NCBI GenBank assembly: GCA_951799425.1
Contig: OX637399.1
Coordinates: 37,049,701 to 37,113,700, forward strand
Direction of reading: 5' to 3'
Source: Ilex aquifolium
Taxonomy: Eukaryota; Streptophyta; Magnoliopsida; Aquifoliales; Aquifoliaceae
DNA: 64,000 bases
Part shown: positions 37,722-50,974 of the stretch, piece by piece
Layout of the letters: the number at the start of each line of letters is the position of its first letter
Position numbering within the stretch: the stretch's first letter is position 1
Notes under the pieces: generated by a model
The model's input: only the letters and a program-made list of their open reading frames with translations
Told to the model about the DNA's origin: nothing
The model's database searches: none
Position numbers and translations under genes: made by a program

Positions 37722-40700
37722 GTGGAGGGGAATGGCCAACTATACCAAACTTCCATCACAATTTCGAACTTGTTAGAAGATGAATCACCAATTTTGATCA
37801 CAATATATTGGTTAGGGTTTCAAGTTCTCTTTGCAATGCCGCAAGAATTAGCTCAATCCGAGTTCGGGAGAAAAAGTTATGTCGGATATAATATTTCATT
37901 TTAAAGGAGGACAACTTATTACACAAAACTTGCGTTACAATAGAGCCCATGCTAGAGGATTTTTCATGACTTTTGATGTGAATAAAATGGTTAGGGGTTG
38001 AAGAATTCTTTACAATGCCGCAAGAATCATCTTAATCAGAGACCGGAGCAAAAAGTTATGTCAGAAATACTAAAGAATGGGAAATTACTTTTTTTTTCCT
38101 TGTGGAGGGGAATGGCCAACTATACCAAACTTCCAACACAATTTCGAACTTGTTAGAAGATGAATCACCAATTTTGATCTGAATATATTGGTTAGGGTTT
38201 CAAGTTCTCTTTGCAATGCCGCAAGAATTAGCTCAATCCGAGTTCGGGAGAAAAAGTTATGTCGGATATAATATTTCATTTTAAACGAGGACTACTTTTT
38301 ACACAAAACTTGTGTTACAATAGAGCCCATGCAAGAGGATTTTTCATGACTTTTGATGTGAATAAAATGGTTAGGGATTCAACAATTCTTTACAATGCCG
38401 CAAGAATCATCTTAATCAGAGACCGGAGCAAAAAGTTATGTCAGAAATACTAAAGAATGGGAAATTACTTTTTTTTTCCTTGTGGAGGGGAATGGCCAAC
38501 TATACCAAACTTCCATCACAATTTCGAACTTGTTAGAAGATGAATCACCAATTTTGATCTGAATATATTGGTTAGGGTTTCAAGTTCTCTTTGCACTGCC
38601 GCAAGAATTAGCTCAATCCGAGTTCGGGAGAAAAAGTTATGTCGGATATAATATTTCATTTTAAAGGAGGACTACTTATTACACAAAACTTGCGTTACAA
38701 TAGAGCCCATGCTAGAGGATTTTTCATGACTTTTGATGTGAATAAAATTGTTAGGGATTCAACAATTCTTTACAATGCCGCAAGAATCATCTTAATCAGA
38801 GACCGGAGCAAAAAGTTATGTCAGAAATACTAAAGAATGGGAAATTACATTTTTTTTCCTTGTGGAGGGGAATGGCCAACTATACCAAACTTCCATCACA
38901 ATTTCGAACTTGTTAGAAGATGAATCACCAATTTTGATCACAATATATTGGTTAGGGTTTCAAGTTCTCTTTGCAATGCCGCAAGAATTAGCTCAATCCG
39001 AGTTCGGGAGAAAAAGTTATGTCGGATATAATATTTCATTTTAAAGGAGGACAACTTATTACACAAAACTTGCGTTACAATAGAGCCCATGCTAGAGGAT
39101 TTTTCATGACTTTTGATGTGAATAAAATGGTTAGGGGTTGAAGAATTCTTTACAATGCCGCAAGAATCATCTTAATCAGAGACCGGAGCAAAAAGTTATG
39201 TCAGAAATACTAAAGAATGGGAAATTACTTTTTTTTTCCTTGTGGAGGGGAATGGCCAACTATACCAAACTTCCATCACAATTTCGAACTTGTTAGAAGA
39301 TGAATCACCAATTTTGATCAAAATATATTGGTTAGGGTTTCAAGTTCTCTTTGCAATGCCGCAAGAATTAGCTCAATCCGAGTTCGGGAGAAAAAGTTAT
39401 GTCGGATATAATATTTCATTTTAAAGGAGGACTACTTATTACACAAAACTTGCGTTACAATAGAGCCCATGCTAGAGGATTTTTCATGACTTTTGATGTG
39501 AATAAAATGGTTAGGGATTCAACAATTCTTTACAATGCCGCAAGAATGATCTTAATCAGAGACCGGAGCAAAAAGTTATGTCTGAAATACTAAAGAATGG
39601 GAAATTACATTTTTTTTCCTTGTGGAGGGGAATGGCCAACTATACCAAACTTCCATTCCAATTTCGAACTTGTTAGAAGATGAATCACCAATTTTGATCT
39701 GAATATATTGGTTAGAGTTTCAAGTTCTCTTTGCAATGCCGCAAGAATTAGCTCAATCCGAGTTCGGGAGAAAAAGTTATGTCGGATATAATATTTCATT
39801 TTAAACGAGGACTACTTATTACACAAAACTTGCGTTACAATAGAGCCCATGCAAGAGGATTTTTCATGACTTTTGATGTGAATAAAATGGTTAGGGATTC
39901 AACAATTCTTTACAATGCCGCAAGAATCATCTTAATCAGAGACCGGAGCAAAAAGTTATGTCAGAAATACTAAAGAATGGGAAATTACTTTTCTTTTCCT
40001 TGTGGAGGGGAATGGCCAACTATACCAAACTTCCATCACAATTTCAAACTTGTTAGAAGATGAATCACCAATTTTGATCTGAATATATTGGTTAGGGTTT
40101 CAAGTTCTCTTTGCACTGCCGCAAGAATTAGCTCAATCCGAGTTCGGGAGAAAAAGTTATGTCGGATATAATATTTCATTTTAAAGGAGGACTACTTATT
40201 ACACAAAACTTGCGTTACAATAGAGCCCATGCTAGAGGATTTTTCATGACTTTTGATGTGAATAAAATTGTTAGGGATTCAACAATTCTTTACAATGCCG
40301 CAAGAATCATCTTAATCAGAGACCGGAGCAAAAAGTTATGTGAGAAATACTAAAGAATGGGAAATTACATTTTTTTTCCTTGTGGAGGGGAATGGCCAAC
40401 TATACCAAACTTCCATCACAATTTCGAACTTGTTAGAAGATGAATCACCAATTTTGATCACAATATATTGGTTAGGGTTTCAAGTTCTCTTTGCAATGCC
40501 GCAAGAATTAGCTCAATCCGAGTTCGGGAGAAAAAGTTATGTCGGATATAATATTTCATTTTAAAGGAGGACAACTTATTACACAAAACTTGCGTTACAA
40601 TAGAGCCCATGCTAGAGGATTTTTCATGACTTTTGATGTGAATAAAATGGTTAGGGGTTGAAGAATTCTTTACAATGCCGCAAGAATCATCTTAATCAGA

Positions 40701-40761
40701 GACCGGAGCAAAAAGTTATGTCAGAAATACTAAAGAATGGGAAATTACTTTTTTTTTCCTT

Positions 40762-41141
40762 GTGGAGGGGAATGGCCAACTATACCAAACTTCCATCACA
40801 ATTTCGAACTTGTTAGAAGATGAATCACCAATTTTGATCAAAATATATTGGTTAGGGTTTCAAGTTCTCTTTGCAATGCCGCAAGAATTAGCTCAATCCG
40901 AGTTCGGGAGAAAAAGTTATGTCGGATATAATATTTCATTTTAAAGGAGGACTACTTATTACACAAAACTTGCGTTACAATAGAGCCCATGCTAGAGGAT
41001 TTTTCATGACTTTTGATGTGAATAAAATTGTTAGGGATTCAACAATTCTTTACAATGCCGCAAGAATCATCTTAATCAGAGACCGGAGCAAAAAGTTATG
41101 TGAGAAATACTAAAGAATGGGAAATTACATTTTTTTTCCTT
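40762..41141 (+). repeat. Chimeric monomer, Q front and U tail
   Basis: AAAA front and GCAATGCC are class Q; TTGTTAGGGATTC and the GTGAGAAATAC end are class U. It is the inserted unit that turns the 8-mer into a 10-mer. Confidence 0.8.
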
Positions 41142-41474
41142 GTGGAGGGGAATGGCCAACTATACCAAACTTCCATCACAATTTCGAACTTGTTAGAAGA
41201 TGAATCACCAATTTTGATCTGAATATATTGGTTAGGGTTTCAAGTTCTCTTTGCAATGCCGCAATAATTAGCTCAATCCGAGTTCGGGAGAAAAAGTTAT
41301 GTCGGATATAATATTTCATTTTAAAGGAGGACAACTTATTACACAAAACTTGCGTTAAAATTGTTAGGGATTCAACAATTCTTTACAATGCCGCAAGAAT
41401 CATCTTAATCAGAGACCGGAGCAAAAAGTTATGTCAGAAATACTAAAGAATGGGAAATTACATTTTTTTTCCTT
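41142..41474 (+). repeat. 333-bp deleted monomer (S variant) no. 14
   Basis: Same junction, at about 41357. It shares CCATCAC and GCAATAATTAG with no. 13, from which it lies 3753 bp away. It is the last S unit before a gap of about 17 kb. Confidence 0.95.
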
Positions 41475-44400
41475 GTGGAGGGGAATGGCCAACTATACCA
41501 AACTTCCATCACAATTTCGAACTTGTTAGAAGATGAATCACCAATTTTGATCACAATATATTGGTTAGGGTTTCAAGTTCTCTTTGCAATGCCGCAAGAA
41601 TTAGCTCAATCCGAGTTCGGGAGAAAAAGTTATGTCGGATATAATATTTCATTTTAAAGGAGGACAACTTATTACACAAAACTTGCGTTACAATAGAGCC
41701 CATGCTAGAGGATTTTTCATGACTTTTGATGTGAATAAAATGGTTAGGGGTTGAAGAATTCTTTACAATGCCGCAAGAATCATCTTAATCAGAGACCGGA
41801 GCAAAAAGTTATGTCAGAAATACTAAAGAATGGGAAATTACTTTTTTTTTCCTTGTGGAGGGGAATGGCCAACTATACCAAACTTCCAACACAATTTCGA
41901 ACTTGTTAGAAGATGAATCACCAATTTTGATCTGAATATATTGGTTAGGGTTTCAAGTTCTCTTTGCAATGCCGCAAGAATTAGCTCAATCCGAGTTCGG
42001 GAGAAAAAGTTATGTCGGATATAATATTTCATTTTAAACGAGGACTACTTTTTACACAAAACTTGTGTTACAATAGAGCCCATGCAAGTGGATTTTTCAT
42101 GACTTTTGATGTGAATAAAATGGTTAGGGATTCAACAATTCTTTACAATGCCGCAAGAATCATCTTAATCAGAGACCGGAGCAAAAAGTTATGTCAGAAA
42201 TACTAAAGAATGGGAAATTACTTTTTTTTTCCTTGTGGAGGGGAATGGCCAACTATACCAAACTTCCATCACAATTTCGAACTTGTTAGAAGATGAATCA
42301 CCAATTTTGATCTGAATATATTGGTTAGGGTTTCAAGTTCTCTTTGCACTGCCGCAAGAATTAGCTCAATCCGAGTTCGGGAGAAAAAGTTATGTCGGAT
42401 ATAATATTTCATTTTAAAGGAGGACTACTTATTACACAAAACTTGCGTTACAATAGAGCCCATGCTAGAGGATTTTTCATGACTTTTGATGTGAATAAAA
42501 TTGTTAGGGATTCAACAATTCTTTACAATGCCGCAAGAATCATCTTAATCAGAGACCGGAGCAAAATGTTATGTCAGAAATACTAAAGAATGGGAAATTA
42601 CATTTTTTTTCCTTGTGGAGGGGAATGGCCAACTATACCAAACTTCCATCACAATTTCGAACTTGTTAGAAGATGAATCACCAATTTTGATCACAATATA
42701 TTGGTTAGGGTTTCAAGTTCTCTTTGCAATGCCGCAAGAATTAGCTCAATCCGAGTTCGGGAGAAAAAGTTATGTCGGATATAATATTTCATTTTAAAGG
42801 AGGACAACTTATTACACAAAACCTGCGTTACAATAGAGCCCATGCTAGAGGATTTTTCATGACTTTTGATGTGAATAAAATGGTTAGGGGTTGAAGAATT
42901 CTTTACAATGCCGCAAGAATCATCTTAATCAGAGACCGGAGCAAAAAGTTATGTCAGAAATACTAAAGAATGGGAAATTACTTTTTTTTTCCTTGTGGAG
43001 GGGAATGGCCAACTATACCAAACTTCCATCACAATTTCGAACTTGTTAGAAGATGAATCACCAATTTTGATCAAAATATATTGGTTAGGGTTTCAAGTTC
43101 TCTTTGCAATGCCGCAAGAATTAGCTCAATCCGAGTTCGGGAGAAAAAGTTATGTCGGATATAATATTTCATTTTAAAGGAGGACTACTTATTACACAAA
43201 ACTTGCGTTACAATAGAGCCCATGCTAGAGGATTTTTCATGACTTTTGATGTGAATAAAATGGTTAGGGATTCAACAATTCTTTACAATGCCGCAAGAAT
43301 GATCTTAATCAGAGACCGGAGCAAAAAGTTATGTCTGAAATACTAAAGAATGGGAAATTACATTTTTTTTACTTGTGGAGGGGAATGGCCAACTATACCA
43401 AACTTCCATTCCAATTTCGAACTTGTTAGAAGATGAATCACCAATTTTGATCTGAATATATTGGTTAGAGTTTCAAGTTCTCTTTGCAATGCCGCAAGAA
43501 TTAGCTCAATCCGAGTTCGGGAGAAAAAGTTATGTCGGATATAATATTTCATTTTAAACGAGGACTACTTATTACACAAAACTTGCGTTACAATAGAGCC
43601 CATGGAAGAGGATTTTTCATGACTTTTGATGTGAATAAAATGGTTAGGGATTCAACAATTCTTTACAATGCCGCAAGAATCATCTTAATCAGAGACCGGA
43701 GCAAAAAGTTATGTCAGAAATACTAAAGAATGGGAAATTACATTTTTTTTCCTTGTGGAGGGGAATGGCCAACTATACCAAACTTCCATCACAATTTCGA
43801 ACTTGTTAGAAGATGAATCACCAATTTTGATCACAATATATTGGTTAGGGTTTCAAGTTCTCTTTGCAATGCCGCAAGAATTAGCTCAATCCGAGTTCGG
43901 GAGAAAAAGTTATGTCGGATATAATATTTCATTTTAAAGGAGGACAACTTATTACACAAAACTTGCGTTACAATAGAGCCCATGCTAGAGGATTTTTCAT
44001 GACTTTTGATGTGAATAAAATGGTTAGGGGTTGAAGAATTCTTTACAATGCCGCAAGAATCATCTTAATCAGAGACCGGAGCAAAAAGTTATGTCAGAAA
44101 TACTAAAGAATGGGAAATTACTTTTTTTTTCCTTGTGGAGGGGAATGGCCAACTATACCAAACTTCCAACACAATTTCGAACTTGTTAGAAGATGAATCA
44201 CCAATTTTGATCTGAATATATTGGTTAGGGTTTCAAGTTCTCTTTGCAATGCCGCAAGAATTAGCTCAATCCGAGTTCGGGAGAAAAAGTTATGTCGGAT
44301 ATAATATTTCATTTTAAACGAGGACTACTTTTTACACAAAACTTGTGTTACAATAGAGCCCATGCAAGAGGATTTTTCATGACTTTTGATGTGAATAAAA

Positions 44401-47400
44401 TGGTTAGGGATTCAACAATTCTTTACAATGCCGCAAGAATCATCTTAATCAGAGACCGGAGCAAAAAGTTATGTCAGAAATACTAAAGAATGGGAAATTA
44501 CTTTTTTTTTCCTTGTGGAGGGGAATGGCCAACTATACCAAACTTCCATCACAATTTCGAACTTGTTAGAAGATGAATCACCAATTTTGATCTGAATATA
44601 TTGGTTAGGGTTTCAAGTTCTCTTTGCACTGCCGCAAGAATTAGCTCAATCCGAGTTCGGGAGAAAAAGTTATGTCGGATATAATATTTCATTTTAAAGG
44701 AGGACTACTTATTACACAAAACTTGCGTTACAATAGAGCCCATGCTAGAGGATTTTTCATGACTTTTGATGTGAATAAAATTGTTAGGGATTCAACAATT
44801 CTTTACAATGCCGCAAGAATCATCTTAATCAGAGACCGGAGCAAAAAGTTATGTCAGAAATACTAAAGAATGGGAAATTACATTTTTTTTCCTTGTGGAG
44901 GGGAATGGCCAACTATACCAAACTTCCATCACAATTTCGAACTTGTTAGAAGATGAATCACCAATTTTGATCACAATATATTGGTTAGGGTTTCAAGTTC
45001 TCTTTGCAATGCCGCAAGAATTAGCTCAATCCGAGTTCGGGAGAAAAAGTTATGTCGGATATAATATTTCATTTTAAAGGAGGACAACTTATTACACAAA
45101 ACTTGCGTTACAATAGAGCCCATGCTAGAGGATTTTTCATGACTTTTGATGTGAATAAAATGGTTAGGGGTTGAAGAATTCTTTACAATGCCGCAAGAAT
45201 CATCTTAATCAGAGACCGGAGCAAAAAGTTATGTCAGAAATACTAAAGAATGGGAAATTACTTTTTTTTTCCTTGTGGAGGGGAATGGCCAACTATACCA
45301 AACTTCCAACACAATTTCGAACTTGTTAGAAGATGAATCACCAATTTTGATCTGAATATATTGGTTAGGGTTTCAAGTTCTCTTTGCAATGCCGCAAGAA
45401 TTAGCTCAATCCGAGTTCGGGAGAAAAAGTTATGTCGGATATAATATTTCATTTTAAACGAGGACTACTTTTTACACAAAACTTGTGTTACAATAGAGCC
45501 CATGCAAGAGGATTTTTCATGACTTTTGATGTGAATAAAATGGTTAGGGATTCAACAATTCTTTACAATGCCGCAAGAATCATCTTAATCAGAGACCGGA
45601 GCAAAAAGTTATGTCAGAAATACTAAAGAATGGGAAATTACTTTTTTTTTCCTTGTGGAGGGGAATGGCCAACTATACCAAACTTCCATCACAATTTCGA
45701 ACTTGTTAGAAGATGAATCACCAATTTTGATCTGAATATATTGGTTAGGGTTTCAAGTTCTCTTTGCACTGCCGCAAGAATTAGCTCAATCCGAGTTCGG
45801 GAGAAAAAGTTATGTCGGATATAATATTTCATTTTAAAGGAGGACTACTTATTACACAAAACTTGCGTTACAATAGAGCCCATGCTAGAGGATTTTTCAT
45901 GACTTTTGATGTGAATAAAATTGTTAGGGATTCAACAATTCTTTACAATGCCGCAAGAATCATCTTAATCAGAGACCGGAGCAAAAAGTTATGTCAGAAA
46001 TACTAAAGAATGGGAAATTACATTTTTTTTCCTTGTGGAGGGGAATGGCCAACTATACCAAACTTCCATCACAATTTCGAACTTGTTAGAAGATGAATCA
46101 CCAATTTTGATCACAATATATTGGTTAGGGTTTCAAGTTCTCTTTGCAATGCCGCAAGAATTAGCTCAATCCGAGTTCGGGAGAAAAAGTTATGTCGGAT
46201 ATAATATTTCATTTTAAAGGAGGACAACTTATTACACAAAACTTGCGTTACAATAGAGCCCATGCTAGAGGATTTTTCATGACTTTTGATGTGAATAAAA
46301 TGGTTAGGGGTTGAAGAATTCTTTACAATGCCGCAAGAATCATCTTAATCAGAGACCGGAGCAAAAAGTTATGTCAGAAATACTAAAGAATGGGAAATTA
46401 CTTTTTTTTTCCTTGTGGAGGGGAATGGCCAACTATACCAAACTTCCATCACAATTTCGAACTTGTTAGAAGATGAATCACCAATTTTGATCAAAATATA
46501 TTGGTTAGGGTTTCAAGTTCTCTTTGCAATGCCGCAAGAATTAGCTCAATCCGAGTTCGGGAGAAAAAGTTATGTCGGATATAATATTTCATTTTAAAGG
46601 AGGACTACTTATTACACAAAACTTGCGTTACAATAGAGCCCATGCTAGAGGATTTTTCATGACTTTTGATGTGAATAAAATGGTTAGGGATTCAACAATT
46701 CTTTACAATGCCGCAAGAATGATCTTAATCAGAGACCGGAGCAAAAAGTTATGTCTGAAATACTAAAGAATGGGAAATTACATTTTTTTTCCTTGTGGAG
46801 GGGAATGGCCAACTATACCAAACTTCCATTCCAATTTCGAACTTGTTAGAAGATGAATCACCAATTTTGATCTGAATATATTGGTTAGAGTTTCAAGTTC
46901 TCTTTGCAATGCCGCAAGAATTAGCTCAATCCGAGTTCGGGAGAAAAAGTTATGTCGGATATAATATTTCATTTTAAACGAGGACTACTTATTACACAAA
47001 ACTTGCGTTACAATAGAGCCCATGCAAGAGGATTTTTCATGACTTTTGATGTGAATAAAATGGTTAGGGATTCAACAATTCTTTACAATGCCGCAAGAAT
47101 CATCTTAATCAGAGACCGGAGCAAAAAGTTATGTCAGAAATACTAAAGAATGGGAAATTACTTTTCTTTTCCTTGTGGAGGGGAATGGCCAACTATACCA
47201 AACTTCCATCACAATTTCAAACTTGTTAGAAGATGAATCACCAATTTTGATCTGAATATATTGGTTAGGGTTTCAAGTTCTCTTTGCACTGCCGCAAGAA
47301 TTAGCTCAATCCGAGTTCGGGAGAAAAAGTTATGTCGGATATAATATTTCATTTTAAAGGAGGACTACTTATTACACAAAACTTGCGTTACAATAGAGCC

Positions 47401-47554
47401 CATGCTAGAGGATTTTTCATGACTTTTGATGTGAATAAAATTGTTAGGGATTCAACAATTCTTTACAATGCCGCAAGAATCATCTTAATCAGAGACCGGA
47501 GCAAAAAGTTATGTGAGAAATACTAAAGAATGGGAAATTACATTTTTTTTCCTT
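41475..47554 (+). repeat. Block of P-T-U triplets and P-Q-T2 units
   Basis: Order is P T U P Q T2 P T U P T U P Q T2 U, all of 380 bp. The triplets starting at 43755 and 44895 are a 1140-bp tandem duplication. Units from about 46415 to 48100 match 39242 to about 40930 at a distance of 7173 bp. The shared rare changes are CTTTTCTTTTCC (about 39993 and 47166), ATTTCAAACTT (40046 and 47219) and CCATTCCAATTT. No 333-bp unit lies here. Confidence 0.85.
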
Positions 47555-50500
47555 GTGGAGGGGAATGGCCAACTATACCAAACTTCCATCACAATTTCGA
47601 ACTTGTTAGAAGATGAATCACCAATTTTGATCACAATATATTGGTTAGGGTTTCAAGTTCTCTTTGCAATGCCGCAAGAATTAGCTCAATCCGAGTTCGG
47701 GAGAAAAAGTTATGTCGGATATAATATTTCATTTTAAAGGAGGACAACTTATTACACAAAACTTGCGTTACAATAGAGCCCATGCTAGAGGATTTTTCAT
47801 GACTTTTGATGTGAATAAAATGGTTAGGGGTTGAAGAATTCTTTACAATGCCGCAAGAATCATCTTAATCAGAGACCGGAGCAAAAAGTTATGTCAGAAA
47901 TACTAAAGAATGGGAAATTACTTTTTTTTTCCTTGTGGAGGGGAATGGCCAACTATACCAAACTTCCATCACAATTTCGAACTTGTTAGAAGATGAATCA
48001 CCAATTTTGATCAAAATATATTGGTTAGGGTTTCAAGTTCTCTTTGCAATGCCGCAAGAATTAGCTCAATCCGAGTTCGGGAGAAAAAGTTATGTCGGAT
48101 ATAATATTTCATTTTAAAGGAGGACTACTTATTACACAAAACTTGCGTTGCAATTGAGCCCATGCTAGAGGATTTTTCATGACTTTTGATGTGAATAAAA
48201 TGGTTAGGGATTCAACAATTCTTTACAATGCCGCAAGAATCATCTTAATCAGAGACCGGAGCAAAAAGTTATGTCTGAAATACTAAAGAATGGGAAATTA
48301 CATTTTTTTTCCTTGTGGAGGGGAATGGCCAACTATACCAAACTTCCATCACAATTTCGAACTTGTTAGAAGATGAATCACCAATTTTGATCTGAATATA
48401 TTGGTTAGAGTTTCAAATTCTCTTTGCAATGCCGCAAGAATTAGCTCAATCCGAGTTCGGGATAAAAAGTTATGTCGGATATAATATTTCATTTTAAACG
48501 AGTACTACTTATTACACAAAACTTGCGTTACAATAGAGCCCATGCAAGAGGATTTTTCATGACTTTTGATGTGAATAAAATGGTTAGGGATTCAACAATT
48601 CTTTACAATGCCGCAAGAATCATCTTAATCAGAGACCGGAGCAAAAAGTTATGTCAGAAATACTAAAGAATGGGAAATTACATTTTTTTTCCTTGTGGAG
48701 GGGAATGGCCAACTATACCAAACTTCCATCACAATTTCGAACTTGTTAGAAGATGAATCACCAATTTTGATCACAATATATTGGTTAGGGTTTCAAGTTC
48801 TCTTTGCAATGCCGCAAGAATTAGCTCAATCCGAGTTCGGGAGAAAAAGTTATGTCGGATATAATATTTCATTTTAAAGGAGGACAACTTATTACACAAA
48901 ACTTGCGTTACAATAGAGCCCATGCTAGAGGATTTTTCATGACTTTTGATGTGAATAAAATGGTTAGGGGTTGAAGAATTCTTTACAATGCCGCAAGAAT
49001 CATCTTAATCAGAGACCGGAGCAAAAAGTTATGTCTGAAATACTAAAGAATGGGAAATTACTTTTTTTTTCCTTGTGGAGGGGAATGGCCAACTATACCA
49101 AACTTCCAACACAATTTCGAACTTGTTAGAAGATGAATCACCAATTTTGATCTGAATATATTGGTTAGGGTTTCAAGTTCTCTTTGCAATGCCGCAAGAA
49201 TTAGCTCAATCCGAGTTCGGGAGAAAAAGTTATGTCGGATATAATATTTCATTTTAAACGAGGACTACTTTTTACACAAAACTTGTGTTACAATAGAGCC
49301 CATGCAAGAGGATTTTTCATGACTTTTGATGTGAATAAAATGGTTAGGGATTCAACAATTCTTTACAATGCCGCAAGAATCATCTTAATCAAAGACCGGA
49401 GCAAAAAGTTATGTCAGAAATACTAAAGAATGGGAAATTACTTTTTTTTTCCTTGTGGAGGGGAATGGCCAACTATACCAAACTTCCATCACAATTTCGA
49501 ACTTGTTAGAAGATGAATCACCAATTTTGATCTGAATATATTGGTTAGGGTTTCAAGTTCTCTTTGCACTGCCGCAAGAATTAGCTCAATCCGAGTTCGG
49601 GAGAAAAAGTTATGTCGGATATAATATTTCATTTTAAAGGAGGACTACTTATTACACAAAACTTGCGTTACAATAGAGCCCATGCTAGAGGATTTTTCAT
49701 GACTTTTGATGTGAATAAAATTGTTAGGGATTCAACAATTCTTTACAATGCCGCAAGAATCATCTTAATCAGAGACCGGAGCAAAAAGTTATGTCAGAAA
49801 TACTAAAGAATGGGAAATTACATTTTTTTTCCTTGTGGAGGGGAATGGCCAACTATACCAAAATTCCATCACAATTTCGAACTTGTTAGAAGATGAATCA
49901 CCAATTTTGATCACAATATATTGGTTAGGGTTTCAAGTTCTCTTTGCAATGCCGCAAGAATTAGCTCAATCCGAGTTCGGGAGAAAAAGTTATGTCGGAT
50001 ATAATATTTCATTTTAAAGGAGGACAACTTATTACACAAAACTTGCGTTACAATAGAGCCCATGCTAGAGGATTTTTCATGACTTTTGATGTGAATAAAA
50101 TGGTTAGGGGTTGAAGAATTCTTTACAATGCCGCAAGAATCATCTTAATCAGAGACCGGAGCAAAAAGTTATGTCAGAAATACTAAAGAATGGGAAATTA
50201 CTTTTTTTTTCCTTGTGGAGGGGAATGGCCAACTATACCAAACTTCCATCACAATTTCGAACTTGTTAGAAGATGAATCACCAATTTTGATCAAAATATA
50301 TTGGTTAGGGTTTCAAGTTCTCTTTGCAATGCCGCAAGAATTAGCTCAATCCGAGTTCGGGAGAAAAAGTTATGTCGGATATAATATTTCATTTTAAAGG
50401 AGGACTACTTATTACACAAAACTTGCGTTACAATAGAGCCCATGCTAGAGGATTTTTCATGACTTTTGATGTGAATAAAATGGTTAGGGATTCAACAATT

Positions 50501-50974
50501 CTTTACAATGCCGCAAGAATTATCTTAATCAGAGACCGGAGCAAAAAGTTATGTCTGAAATACTAAAGAATGGGAAATTACATTTTTTTTCCTTGTGGAG
50601 GGGAATGGCCAACTATACCAAAGTTCCATCACAATTTCGAACTTGTTAGAAGATGAATCACCAATTTTGATCTGAATATATTGGTTAGAGTTTCAAGTTC
50701 TCTTTGCAATGCCGCAAGAATTAGCTCAATCCGAGTTCGGGAGAAAAAGTTATGTCGGATATAATATTTCATTTTAAACGAGGACTACTTATTACACAAA
50801 ACATGCGTTACAATAGAGCCCATGCAAGAGGATTTTTCATGACTTTTGATGTGAATAAAATTGTTAGGGATTCAACAATTCTTTACAATGCCGCAAGAAT
50901 CATCTTAATCAGAGACCGGAGCAAAAAGTTATGTGAGAAATACTAAAGAATGGGAAATTACATTTTTTTTCCTT
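47555..50974 (+). repeat. 9-mer higher-order repeat (3420 bp), copy 1
   Basis: Order is P Q T2 P T U P Q T2/U. The block is set off by the GTGAGAAATAC ending of the unit before it. The Q unit carries GCGTTGCAATTGAGCC at about 48147. The last unit (50595) has a T2 front and a U tail with TTGTTA and a GTGAGAAATAC end, and also a private AACATGCGTT change. Confidence 0.85.

Larger units (their letters stand above)
37722..41474 (+). repeat. 10-mer higher-order repeat P T U P Q T2 U P Q/U S (3753 bp)
   Basis: The first seven units match the preceding 8-mer at a 2993-bp offset. Two extra units (40382 P, 40762 Q/U chimera) precede the closing 333-bp unit at 41142, which shares the GCAATAATTAG change with 37389. 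The Q/U chimera carries a second copy of the GTGAGAAATAC ending. This is the expected product of unequal exchange between neighbouring blocks. Confidence 0.9.
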
